A DNA stretch of 64,000 nucleotides from Beaufortia kweichowensis (Eukaryota; Chordata; Actinopteri; Cypriniformes; Gastromyzontidae), in assembly GCA_019155185.1 (NCBI GenBank), contig CM032802.1, positions 11,694,501-11,758,500 on the forward strand. Direction: 5' to 3'. A program made the translations under genes and the position numbers. Positions 1-24,753 of this stretch are shown here, in pieces (position 1 is the first letter of the stretch; the number at the start of each line of letters is the position of its first letter). The notes under the pieces are model-generated. The model did not search any database and was not told the DNA's origin. It worked only from the letters and a program-made list of their open reading frames with translations.

Positions 1-1359
1 ATTGTTCCCTATAAATCAAGAAAGTGAACTGTATAGCAGGCACATGGTGTTGACAGAAGACATGTTTTCTGCCTGGCATCGGTTTATATAAATGGAGAAT
101 TTCCGCCAGTTCACACATTTATATATCTTCACTGCCATATATCTTTATATATCCTATATAAGGACTAGGGAATAAAGTGTATATGAAACTGAGAACCAAT
201 GTAAAAGCAGATTTTGGGACAACAAGGGAAAACAATTAACATGCAACTTGTTTTGATGGGTGGGGTGTGGCGAGGGCAAGAGGTTACAGACATCACAATG
301 GGCCACAGTTCTCCATTTACGAGATGCTGGCATGCGCTCACAATTTTACTGTGAAGATTACACTTGGGGAGGAAAACATCTTAAATTTCCAACACAAACT
401 TAGTGAAGCTGACACTGAGGTCTGTGGGAGATTACGCGAGCTGCCAGACAGGACCAGCAACACGCGATGAACAGATTTTCTCTGTCTCCGAGCCAAGTAC
501 AGTCATTTTGATATACCTGAACAGATCCACACATTTAAGAAAAGCATGTGCTGGAGTGTTCAGGATCAGAAAGGATCGAAGCATCGACGACTTTCACATG
601 ACATTATCTTTCAAGGATATTTAGTAATGTTTACAAATGTGTCAGAAACAATCTTTAGCTGTGCAATTGGCTAAAACAAAATTCTCCGGTGTGATTCATC
701 GGGGAGCTTTTTGTAAACGTTGTAAATAGTGTTTTTCAGTAAGAGGAAAGCAACGGCACGCAACACTCTGGAGAGCATTACAGGGCGTACACAGAGGTCG
801 CGCTCTCTGGCAAAGTGCAATGAGTTCATGAAATGCATTTTTAAATATCATTTTTTACTTGATACGGCAAAAGAGAGCCATTGAAAAACAGCAAGAGGCC
901 AAAAACATTTGCAAGACAGGAATAAAAGCTCAAATGCTGATAGACTGATGTGTCAATTTATTGGCCAGTAGCTACTCTGATAGCCAGCAAATCAGCATAT
1001 GCAGAGCTATACTCTCAGAAAGAAAAAATGTGTCTAGGTTGGTCAAACTTGAGACTTGCTTTTGGTTAGAATAACTGCAGCAGTTCTTCGCTGACCCTCT
1101 AAAGTGCATCAAGGCCAAAATGTGTTCCAGACAGGCCGACCCACTTACAGAGGAAGTCAGCTCTGATCACTCCGCAGGGGCCAGAGGGTCGAGACGCAAC
1201 CCCTGCTGAGCTTTGGCCCCTGTGGCGTCTGATGAAGTCTGACACAGGGCCAGCAGACATGCAGGAGGTCATTCTTAAACGCCTGAACTTTAACAAAGTT
1301 CTATCGTGTCCATTTCAACTTTTTAGGGAAACAGAGCGAAATGTGACGCATATACTCAC
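1..1359. other. Left-edge non-coding sequence, probably a vps9d1 intron
   Basis: The last vps9d1 exon I can see ends at 1360 with a GTGAG donor and an incomplete codon, so the rest of the VPS9 domain must lie beyond base 1 and this stretch should be intron. I found no exon here resembling the remaining VPS9 sequence. A GC-richer block at about 1100-1290 contains an open frame flanked by splice-like signals on the minus strand, but it does not resemble the family and is discussed as a finding. Confidence 0.6.
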
Positions 1360-7958
<6,599 letters not shown>

Positions 7959-8372
7959 CCTTCCAAAACAATGAGTGAGCCCGGCCGCAACACCGTCTGG
8001 TGTGGTAGATTAGAATCATTTCAAAATAAAGGTCTTGCTTTTAACGCGTGATCGAATCGTTATTATACTTTAACAGATATATTATAAAACAACAAAGAGC
8101 AAAGAAAACACACATAATATAATGTATTCGGTTCTAGTGAATTTAGTCATTTTAGATGGTCATCATTTTAAAATAAATGTCATCGTTTTATCCCATGACC
8201 AATTTATTATTGTACTTGGAGCTTTAACCGCTATATGTTTGAATAACAAAAATCAAGAAAAATGTATAATATTTATTTGCTACTATACTGTGACCCTTGT
8301 TTTAAATTTATTATTTTTTTACATTAAAAACGTCGAACCCTTAAATTTGTTGACAACTAAAGTTTCAGTTCC
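7959..8372. promoter_or_regulatory. Divergent promoter between vps9d1 and utp4
   Basis: The start codon of vps9d1 (minus strand, 7958) and the likely non-coding first exon of utp4 (plus strand, ending at a GTAAGA donor after 8473) point away from each other across about 400-500 bp. The centre is AT-rich, and a CG-containing patch (CCGGGTCGAGGG, about 8371-8382) marks the utp4 side. No TATA box in a convincing place was seen. Shared use as a bidirectional promoter is inferred from geometry only. Confidence 0.5.
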
Positions 8373-8836
8373 GGGTCGAGGGTAACCAACGTGGTGCATC
8401 AAGTAGCTCAACGTGTGCACCACTTTTAGTGGTGGAAACATCTGAAAGAGAGTGAAATACATAGGAAACCAGGGTAAGAAGAGACAGACACGATCTTATT
8501 TATATATCTTTATTATTTCTTTGGTTGTCGTATAGCATTAGATGATGCGTGCCAGCTAAACAAGTAGTCTACTTCAGTAAATCAACTTTAGAGACAAATC
8601 AGATCGTCTGGATTTTTTAAATAAATACGTTATTTGATTTTTATGTTTATTAAATTACGTTTGTAATTATATGTAGATTATGTTTTAAAGAACAGCTATG
8701 AAGATAAATTATAGTTCAACTATGTTATTCATAAAATTGCAGTAATCACAGTGTATTTCTGTCTCACTGTAGTCACGAAAAGTGTCCTTACTAATAAAAT
8801 GTTCTTCTTAATATGTCCACAGATCCCAGATCAACA

Positions 8837-9483
8837 ATGGGGGAATTTAAAGTTCACCAGGTTCGATTATTTGAATATATGCCATCGGGAATCCGAGCTT
8901 TAGCTTTTCACCCGCAAAATGAAAGGATGGCAGTAGCGAGGATGGACGGATCTGTGGAGATTTGCCATTGTTCAGACAGATTTTTTCAAGAGAAGGTGCA
9001 TATAGCTGCCTTATCATACGGTCAAAGATCATATTTATAGAGTTTTAGAGGATGTTTAATCATTTTTTAATCATGTTTACAGGTCATTCCTGGAAGAGAG
9101 CAGTGCGGGATTGAGGCTCTGTCCTGGGTTGGAGACCGTCTGTTTAGTGCAGGACTAAATGGAGAAATAACAGAATATGATCTAATAAACCAGAAAGCTA
9201 AATACACCATAGATGCTTATGGAGGGCCTATATGGACCATTACTGGCAACCAACAAGGAACACACTTGGCGGTAAGATTGATTTTTCTAAAACAACGTTT
9301 GTGTCAGCCACTAAAAAAGTTTCAATTACATTATAGTGCATATTTTTTATTTTGTTATAGGTTGGTTGTGAGGATGGAAATGTGAAACTATTTGAGATAA
9401 ATGAAGACAAAATACAGTTTGAGAGAAACCTGAGCAGGCAAAAGGGTGAGATTATGTTTTGAGTATTTCAGAAGCTTGTAGTA

Positions 9484-9516
<33 letters not shown>

Positions 9517-12500
9517 TATTATTATTATTTTTTTTTTTTAACTGGGTCTGACGTTTTTTTACTATTTGACAGGCCGCATTATTTCTCTGTCCTGGCACCC
9601 ATCAGGCTCCAAAATAGCAGCTGGGATGATAGACATGATCCAGGTTTTTGATGTAGGAACAGGTAAACCTTTTATCCAGAATGTATTACCACAGGCAGTC
9701 AGTCTTTATTAAAAGCATTTGCAAAGTACATTTTAATAGCACAGTAGGTACAATTGATCTGTGAACTGCAAGGTTCTGAAATCCTTAATTATATTTTTGT
9801 AGGCAACTCAATGCACAGGATGCTGGTGGACAGAGGTGTCGGGACATCCCGCAGTAAGGAGTGTGTGGTGTGGAGTGTGGTCTACCTCACAGATGGCACC
9901 ATCGTCAGCGGAGACTCTACTGGAATGGTCAAAATGTGGGATGATAGCACTGGTACAATGACTAAATGCCAGAACATCTCTAAAGGTGATGTGTTGGCAT
10001 TGTCATTCTCACAGGTAAGATTGAGAAGTTAGTTAACAGGCATGATAATGTTATTGAAAATGTTGTCTTTAATTCCAAACTATGACTAGACGTTATTATA
10101 TTTGATGACATATCAGAGGAATAGAGACAGCGGATTTTCTCCAAGTAGATTTAAATGTACTCTCTTGATTGACAGAACGAGGACAGTCTTGTTGCCGGGA
10201 CATCAGAGGGATGTGTGGTACAGTTCCAGTTCATCTCTGTGGTTTTAAACAAAGATGAAAAAGAATGGGTCAAAACCAGGACATTTAAGAACCATACACA
10301 TGATGTCAGAGCTGTGGCGGAGATCACGACTGCCGTTGTGTCAGGAGGTGGGTTTATTCTTTAGAAACAAGGCTTGTCATTTAACTTTAACAAATGGAGA
10401 AAGTGGTAATAGTATTTGGGCTTGAGGGTTATTAACAAAAACATTTTAGTTACTTTATCATATACAAAAAGTCTTGAATCTGATGTATTGTTTTGTCATA
10501 AACATCTTTACCCAGAAAGACCTAGAATACTAGTTAAAGGATTTGCAAAATAACAGAGCAACTTACTCCAGCCAGTCCATCACAATACTAAAGCATTTTT
10601 GTTAATGATGTCTTGCATTTATTTGGTCTTAGGTATGGACACCCAGCTGGTCGTGAGACCTTTATTAGACAAGATTGAAGTGAAGTCATCAGCATCGGCC
10701 CTGCGGAAGATTATCTTTCCACATGTGAGTTCATGTAAGATTGTAGCTTTGTAATGGATCTTGTTATGATTGGCTTACCCTGCTCTGATGCCATTGCAGA
10801 GAAGACTGGTGTCCTGTGCGAGGAAGGCCGGTCTGATGCTGTTCCAGTACCCTGGTTATCTGGAGCTCTGGAAACTTGGAGAGAGTGAAGGAAAAGGTAA
10901 ATGTGAAGTTCATGAATCCTTAGTGTATAATGCAGTTTCTAGAAGTTATTTGGGGTGAAATGTGTTTTTTTTTGTATGTTTATTTAGTGTTATGTGTTTG
11001 GTTTTCAGCCATACCTGGAATGAGTTTACCTATTAGAAGAAAACCAGAGAAGTTGCTTCATTTGAAAGTAAAGGTATTGCGTTTTTGTTCATTTTTAACA
11101 TTGGTGCAGATTATACTGTTGTGTTACATTCCTTGTGATCAAATGGATGAAATAATGATGTTTACCTGTAGGGTGAGGAGCACATCCGCTGCAGTGCCGT
11201 GTCTCCATGTGGGGAATGGATTGTTTACTCCACAGCCCACAGTTTACGACTGTACAAACTACACTGTGACAATAACAACATCAGCATCACCAAGGTAGAT
11301 TTCCACAGCTGCATGAAAACCCATTATATGGGTTTACATTGAAACAATATAAGCCCCATGACAATTTATTCAATCCAGCATTTTATTTTTTCTTTTAGAT
11401 CTCCAAGCTCCCAAAGGTTCTCAGCTCAGCCACTCAGCTTTGCTTCTCATCAGACTCCTCCCATTTGTTTTCAGCATCCACACAGTCATCAGTCCACATG
11501 GTGTCTCTCAACGAATCAGGGTGCAGATTTGTTGCCACCCTTACACCTAAGTCAGGTGAGAAAGCTATAAAAATCAATAGGTTTGTCTGTAGAATAGTTG
11601 GTAAAAAATGTATTATCTATAGATTTATAGTATTATCTATATCTATAAAGATGACTGCAGTAAATTTGTCCTTTACTTCCAGGTTCCCAGGAAGTTATTC
11701 ACTTGTTAGCAGCTAGTGAAGATGGCAGATGGTTGGCATCTGCAAACACTGACAATGAAATTCAAGTATACAACCTGCAGACACGGAAGGTGATTTTACA
11801 CTCTTTACTGTTATACTGTTTATTGTTGACATGGAATGGTGGTTTACACAAATCACTAAACTTACTTATATTTCATACTTTTATTTTAGGCTCATTGTAC
11901 AGTGCCTATATACAGTTCTTCTGTCAGCGCCATGGCGATCCACCCAACCACAAACTGTCTGTTTATGGTTCATGCAGATCAACAGGTGTGTTTCTCTCCA
12001 TCCATTAATTTATTTCATCCTTAACAAATACACTGGTGGGGTTACTCACTCTCCAAAACCTAGTGAGCGGCCTACTGCCTAAACAGTTAGCTGTCTTGTA
12101 AGGTAGCATCCTAACCATCGTTTTCTTTTTTCTTGCTCATCACAGATTTTTGAGTTTTCTATAGAGAAAAAACAGTACACGGACTGGAGCAGAATGGTAC
12201 AGAGGCACGGGCTCCATCGTATATGGCTGGAAAGAGACACACCGATCACCAATGTGATGTTTAACCCCACAAATCCATCCCACGTCATCCTGCACGATAT
12301 GTATATGCTCTGCGTCATTGACCAAAGCCTGGTGAGACAGCCTTTTTCAATCCTAAAAATGCACTAAAAAATGTAAATGTATTAATTTCTTACAAAATTT
12401 ACAAAAACAAAACATCTGTGCTTTTTCTAGCCACTCCCTGACAAGAACGCCCAGTTTTACAACCAAATGACCCTGAAGAGCCTTCCAGAAGAAAAGAGAA

Positions 12501-12752
12501 CGTTTTACAGCCACGCTTTCAAAGTCTGCAAAACCTTCAGGGTGAGTGTTAATTAAAGAAACTATATGTATTCTTACATGAAACCTTGAATGTTAAGTGC
12601 ATTGTTTAAGCCTTTACTGTTTTTGTATGTTTCAGGATATCCTGTGTGTAGAGCAGATGTCAGATCAGTCACTGGTGGTGGTTGAACGGCCTCTAACGGA
12701 CATCACCGTACAGTTGCCAGCGCCCATCAGACAGAAAAAATTTGCCACATAA
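8837..12752 (+). CDS. utp4: UTP4 small-subunit processome component (cirhin)
   Basis: Sixteen coding exons: 8837-8995, 9083-9271, 9361-9445, 9573-9662, 9803-10014, 10176-10347, 10633-10724, 10800-10896, 11009-11073, 11172-11294, 11399-11555, 11683-11789, 11890-11985, 12146-12331, 12431-12541, 12636-12752. They join without a frame break to 685 residues, against 686 recalled for human UTP4. The protein begins MGEFKVHQVRLFEYMPSGI and continues through WD40-type blades (for example SLSWHPSGSKIAAG, GTIVSGDSTGMVKMWD, SAVSPCGEWIVYS). It ends in the basic RQKKFAT tail that corresponds to KKKKFGT in mammals. Family knowledge: UTP4 is a double beta-propeller protein of the t-UTP/UTPA subcomplex, which binds nascent pre-rRNA in the nucleolus for 18S maturation; mutation of human UTP4 causes North American Indian childhood cirrhosis. 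A non-coding 5' exon probably ends at 8473 and splices to 8823. An ATTAAA polyA signal lies at 12805-12810. Confidence 0.97.
9484..9540. repeat. (AAT)n-(ATT)n trinucleotide repeat
   Basis: A run of AAT units passes directly into ATT units and then a T tract, so the two halves are inverted complements and could fold as a hairpin. It lies in the utp4 intron between the exons ending at 9445 and starting at 9573, close to the acceptor, and contributes to a T-rich tract. Confidence 0.95.
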
Positions 12753-13987
12753 AGACAATCCCCTGCAACTGTTTGTGTGCGTCATATATTAGGATGTTTG
12801 TTTTATTAAAAGAGATTGTGAATTATGGTGACCCCTGTTTGCCCATCATTTGTAAAAACTGCTGACACAGTAGACGGTATTAAAAAATATTTACACTTCC
12901 AACTACGTCTCTGCATTTTTTCTTATATTTTCACCATGATACTTAAAATAATAGTATTAAAAAATAATTAATATGTGTTTATATAAACAAAAAGCATTGC
13001 AAGCTGAAACTTAAATCAAATACTCTTATTATTTTGTAAATCATTGTTGTGACATTGTTGTGACTCGAAACCCAAAATTAAACTCTATTTCCTAATAACT
13101 TCATACAAATGTATTTGTCAACTGTTTTATTTAAAAACACAAGGCAGTAATATTTCAGCACCAGTTTGGACAGTGTATTTGGTTCAATGGTTTTGATTTA
13201 TTTAAGGCTGTATTGGGGTTTCTCTCACTCTTATAGCTTATCAGAGAGTAATGGAGTAAGACTGGCTTAGTATCGAGGTTATTGATTGGAGCACCATATG
13301 AAACGCTTCACAGTAATGGACAGAACAGTAGTAAAACTATTGCTTATTTCCAGGGCACTAGTTTAGAGAAAACCTTTTATTTCCAAATTAAATTCTTATT
13401 TCAAACTGATGAGATAACAGTGAATATTGTACAAGTAGCAAAATTAAGTTATTTTTGGTTTTGAGATTTAAAAAAATCTGAATTTTGCAGATCTTAAAAG
13501 TTCTTAGAGGAAAAGTCTGCAAATGAATGATGCTTAATTTTGATGCTTTTTTAGTTTTTGGAATGTTATATGATATTCTGGGGCCACTGCAAATTATCAA
13601 TGTTAAAAAGCCTTTTCACAGACCCTGAGAACATGAACTTTTGAGGGTTTCGACCTTTTTTGGCACAGTTGAGATAGATACTGTTTTAATCCTTTGTTAC
13701 TTTTCTGTCATATGTTTTGGCTTTTGCAAGAGGTAGTTTTAGCTTTGCAATTCTGTCGTTCATATTAAGCACCGAAGAAACACTGAGCACCAGATTTAAG
13801 ATGAGCAGAAAGGCTTGTCCAGTTTCACTGTGGTAATGTCCAGGTATAAAAGTCAGTGGTTATTGATTAGTAGAGTCCACATTCACTCCTGAAAGACAAA
13901 AAGTGGGAATGACTGTTTTAAACAAGTAGAAACTAAAAAAATATTATAAAAATATATTATTTGGGTGAACATGATCTTACTTCAGGT
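12753..13987. other. Intergenic, tail-to-tail utp4/wfdc1
   Basis: AT-rich sequence between the stop codons of utp4 (plus) and wfdc1 (minus). It should hold both 3' UTRs: ATTAAA at 12805-12810 for utp4, and TTTATT at about 13376-13381 (AATAAA on the minus strand) as a candidate for wfdc1. No supported coding sequence was seen; the short frames here lack family resemblance. Confidence 0.7.
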
Positions 13988-19856
<5,869 letters not shown>

Positions 19857-20508
19857 GATCCAACTCTTTCTATCCTGCAGTTTTATGCCTGTCTCTCTCT
19901 CTCTCTCTCTCTCAGTAATCCTCAGACTTCTAAAGTTAGTCACGCTGTTTAAAACTCTTCCTTCTTTTTTGTTGGATGTGTTGGTGTTGTGGCTTCCTGA
20001 GATGTCTTGTCTTCTAGCTGGCACTGCTGGATGTCTCTGTCGTCCTGTGGTTAAACACAGTAAATTCCACAACAGCAGAGCTTCTAATGCCACAGATAGT
20101 TAATAAGCCGCAGAGGAAGTAAAGTTAGAACCAGAAGTGAGACAGGTCAATGAAAAAGAAAGATAAAAAGGGAGAAAGAGAGAGACAGCTGTCTGTGCAT
20201 TGGTTATTCTGAGAAGAGGGTGAAATGTGTCTACTGACAAGAAAAGCACATGGTTACTGCGAGAGAGGGAGGGAGCGGGCGAGCAAGAGAGAGGGAGGGT
20301 GGGGGCAAGAACTTTTTACACTTTTCTTTTTTTTATCGTTTTGTTTCAGCGCCTGAAAGACACATTTCTGTTTATCTCTATTTGCAAAATCAGCAGTGTG
20401 TTCAGCAAAACGGCTCCTCTGACTTTCCTCTAAAGTGTGTTGAGTTTATCTTAACCTTACAATGTGAAAGATTTTACTGGCACTTTTTCTCTGAAGTTTC
20501 TCTGTGAC

Positions 20509-20510
<2 letters not shown>

Positions 20511-20547
<37 letters not shown>
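20511..20547. repeat. (GT)n microsatellite
   Basis: A perfect run of GT dinucleotides upstream of wfdc1. Confidence 0.97.
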
Positions 20548-20548
<1 letters not shown>

Positions 20549-21876
20549 TACATGGGATAAAACAGAATGGGTGATCAGGCACAAGGAATGAAAGCATGTG
20601 GTGAATTCTGGGGAAGGGGCCACTTGTCTTTGAAAATTCATGTTCCCTGCTAAAGTAGGACATCCCGCCTCCAACCACAGACTTTCTGGACCCTTCTGTG
20701 CCCCTGTTATGGAGACGAAAAAAACTGAAGGAATGCCAAGCCCGTTTCAACCTCTTCCTCAATCACCTCTAGTTTTTACTGGATAAAGACACCTGTGATC
20801 TTTTTACTAAAGTGAGGGGAAATGCATGCTTACCAGATGTTCCAAAGTGAAGGAATTATTTGAGATATTTCTTCCTTCCTGTAACAGATATAACACCCTT
20901 CTGATGAATAATATAATGGATAGCACAGAATTAATAGAAATCCTGTTTTCAGGACCAATTATTTACAATAGAAGTCTATGGGTGACATGCACAAATTTTG
21001 CTAAATCATTTAACTATTCAGTGCAGATTATTAATGTTACACTTTTTTTGTCATATTTACATATGTGTAAAGTCTTATAGTAGTAAATGAGTATAAAGTG
21101 TAAAGTTACACTTGTTTTTCTATGGTAAAGAACAGCTTGTTACACATGATGTTGTTAGAGCATATTTTGTTTGTTTCTTTTACAGTTTTTCTGTCCATAA
21201 TTTAGATGAATAAAACTTGGAAGACAGATGGAACAAATGAAAGAAAGAATGGCTATTGAAATAACATTCGCATAAACAGCACCTGTATGGCAGGACTACA
21301 GTGAATTAAGTAAACGCACATGTCTCTACTAATGCACAGCTGTTTAAAAGGCAAAGAGAAACTCATCTTGCTCTGAAAGTATTTGATTTTGGTGGAGCTC
21401 TGACAGAGTCATATGTTTCCAACCTGCTCAATCTGGCATCCCTGTGAAATTAACTCAACACATAACATAATACATTACATTTAACTTAACATAAAACATA
21501 TCATAACTTAGTGCCTACAATCCGGCAGACGAATATGTCTTACTGTTTTATTTTGTAAAAGATGGTTGTACAGTGGGGCATATCTGCAATCTAACAGCGT
21601 CATTTCTAACAGACATAAACTCATACAGCCCACCATCTTTACAACACACTTCAGCTAATGTTTAAATGATAAACTGCTGTCACTGCTATTGGGTTTGTGT
21701 CTGCTGGTGTTATAAACAATTACAAGTCTGTTTGTGGTGTTGTTGTCTCATTATCGGTATAACATGATTTGTGGAAATGGTTCACGTGTTGATAAAAGAA
21801 ATTAGGTTCCTGACCTCAATATGCTCTGGAAAGAAAATAAATCTGGAAGAAAAAGGCCATCACAGGAAAAAATCAG

Positions 21877-21878
<2 letters not shown>

Positions 21879-21946
<68 letters not shown>

Positions 21947-21952
21947 CTCTCT
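21879..21952. repeat. (CT)n microsatellite
   Basis: A CT dinucleotide run of about 74 bp with one CC interruption near 21942, in the wfdc1-SLC16 intergenic region. Confidence 0.97.
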
Positions 21953-24753
21953 TACCTTTGATTCTTGCATGTAGGTGCATGTAAGTGATCTGGGCTTGTG
22001 TGTGTTAGATATCTACCACCACCCTGTGTTTTACAACTATCTGAACTTTTTGGCCAGTTTTAGCTGTTACATTCATTCTTTTAGAGGTAATCATACTCTT
22101 AAAAGTGTCCTTAAATACACCCTAACAGTCAAGTGCTTGGGGTATGTAGACATCAAGTGAGAGATGTATTGCATGAAACCTCACAGATCTGAATCAGTCT
22201 GAACAGAGTTTATCAAACCACCCGCTTCACAGCTGTTCTCATCACTTCTGTTTAGATTTCCTCTTATTTGGACTCATTCATTTCACCTAAGAACCAAGAA
22301 GGGCAGAAAAAGAGAGAAAGAGAGAGGAGAAGTAAAAGGAGGGAGAACAGAACTGCTGTCTTTGCAGTATTAACCAGTATAATCCCTAAGATTTCTAGAT
22401 TTTTCTTTTCTAATTTTTGATTTTACTCTCCTTTTACTGGCCTCAGTGAATAGAGTTTCATTTATTAAATTATATTACACATCCAGCGCAGATAAAAGTG
22501 CTATTAGATTAGATTTTATCTAGGGCTTTATGGTGGAAAAAGGGAAAAAACTGCAGTAACTTTGGCCGTTTGGATGATTAATTTTTTCTGTGCCCTTCTA
22601 GTATTCTTTAAATCTTTCTGTATTTGCACAATTTATTTCGTATAGCCACAATAACCAGGCATTGCCAAAGCTTTTCATTTTCAGTTACATCTGACACATT
22701 TCCAATTTGCTGTGTTTTGATGTATAATTAGTTAATTGCTTTCATGTTTAAGTTTGCATGCATGTACGACTGAATGGAATTGAACTGTTCAGAAAGTATT
22801 TTCATTGGCTGTTTCTGAAGTTATTGCCTAACCTGAACTACACCATCGAGGTCAATGTTAGGAGGCCTGGGGGAATGGGTGGAGGGAGATACGGGCAGGG
22901 AAATAGATCAGGGACCCTTTAGACTCATTCCACTTTACTCAATCAACTGTTTCCAATTACAGACTTCAAAGGAGCTGTCTGCTCAGGTCAGAGCAAAACA
23001 GCATGCTTCCCATTTTCCTTCATTTTCAGTGTGATTTCTGTTTTTTTTAGATTTCTGAACGGGTCTAGTAACAGAAAATACATTGTAACTTGCATTTAAC
23101 GTCTGTATGGAATTATTGGACTGTACAAGCATATTTTACAGATTAAGCATATGTCAAAAGATACCCATGACAACATTTAGTTTATATAAAAATTGTACTC
23201 ACATATCTTTAGTCTTTTAATAACCACAGTTAAAGGTGTGAAAACATACCTGTATAATTTTCTTTACATACCTAAAAACATGTATTGACACTTTTATTTA
23301 TTTTAATAACCATAATAAAACTAACATAAAAGTCAAACTGTGCAATTTAAAACATAATCTGTCATGTCTGAGCTGTAATATGTGTTTAACTAAATACAGG
23401 GGCTGTGAACAGGAATGAATGGTATTCACAAGACATAAGATGATCCACATTTATTCCTAATGGATGTTGTGACTCTGAAGGACGGAAATAGGGGGCGGAC
23501 AGTTTAAGGCTTTGATTTTACATCCCTCATATGGTGGTAGGTGGCCTCCTCACACGGAAAGCAATCTTCTCTTTTGATGATAATGTATGCATGTATCTGT
23601 GTCTGTGTTTTTGTTGTCAAATGTATATAGCAAGACTGAATAAGATAAGGGAGAGAGAGACTTTAATGTAAGACAAGGTTTATGTTTACAAAGAAGCTCT
23701 CTTTGTCTTGTGAAATATTTGTTTTTTAAGATTGATGGGAAGTAACATGTATATTTATTTTAGTTATTTTCAATTTTGGAAAGTTGCGTCTTCAGGAGGA
23801 CACACACACAGACCAGCATGCATAAAACAACATCAAAGTACAGATGATGGGAGGAGATATTGCTTCCAGAGAAGACTATGCTTTGAAATCCTACATGGAT
23901 TTAACTTTGAAAATCCACATCACACGGTATAAAAAGGAAAGATTGTCATGTGAACGTTTCAAAGCCAATGTGTTATCTCGGTATATCAGTGTTTTATTTC
24001 AGTCTCTGTACCTTTAAAGCAAATTTGTCAGTTTAGTAATGATTTTTTACAACACATCCAGTTCATTCTAACTTGTTGTTATTTTCCTTCTCTTTAAAAT
24101 CACTGTATTGTTACTACATTTTTAGTTTTGGTCCTCCAACCTGCACTTCCCTCTTATGACCAGTAGAGGGAGATCATTGAGAACAATTCTTAAAAGAGCA
24201 GGTCATCTGTGACCTCAAGACCCATGGCCAGGACGTTTACACAAAACAGATTTGATTTTAGATTTGATTTTGCGTAATAGGCAGACAAACCAAAAGTCAC
24301 ACTAAAATGCCTGCAGTTTCATACTGATGTTATAGATTAGCAATTTCAGCGGCTAGTATGATTGAAAGCATCATCTTTGGCAGCGGTTAAAACCTGAGTC
24401 AGCTTCCATTAATCCATTAGGGCAGTGCTCATTTTTTTGATGTACTGCAGCAATAGATCTGATCAAATATGATTGCTTTGCAATGGCATCATTATACGAT
24501 CACACTGAGATGACCTCCCATAATCCATCTAAAGCTTTCATTCAAGAGAGAACTATTTACTCAACGTGATGAGTAAGACAGATTGACAATTTACTTTCTA
24601 ATGATACCATAACCATGACAACACATGTGGTGGAAAATGCATGATATGATCATACTGCATGAAAGTTAATTTGAAAAGTGGGTCAGATAAAAGTTGTCAA
24701 CTCAAAATCCAAAGCGCTGCAAGAGAAATCATTACACCCCCTGCCTCAACAAC

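Larger units (their letters stand above)
19857..24753. other. Intergenic between wfdc1 and the SLC16 gene
   Basis: This contains the wfdc1 5' flank (first about 250 bp, with a (CT)n at 19891-19913 immediately upstream of the start codon), a GA-rich patch near 20250-20300, a (GT)n and a second (CT)n. The SLC16 3' UTR occupies an unknown part just below 24754. No further coding exon could be supported on either strand. Confidence 0.6.
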
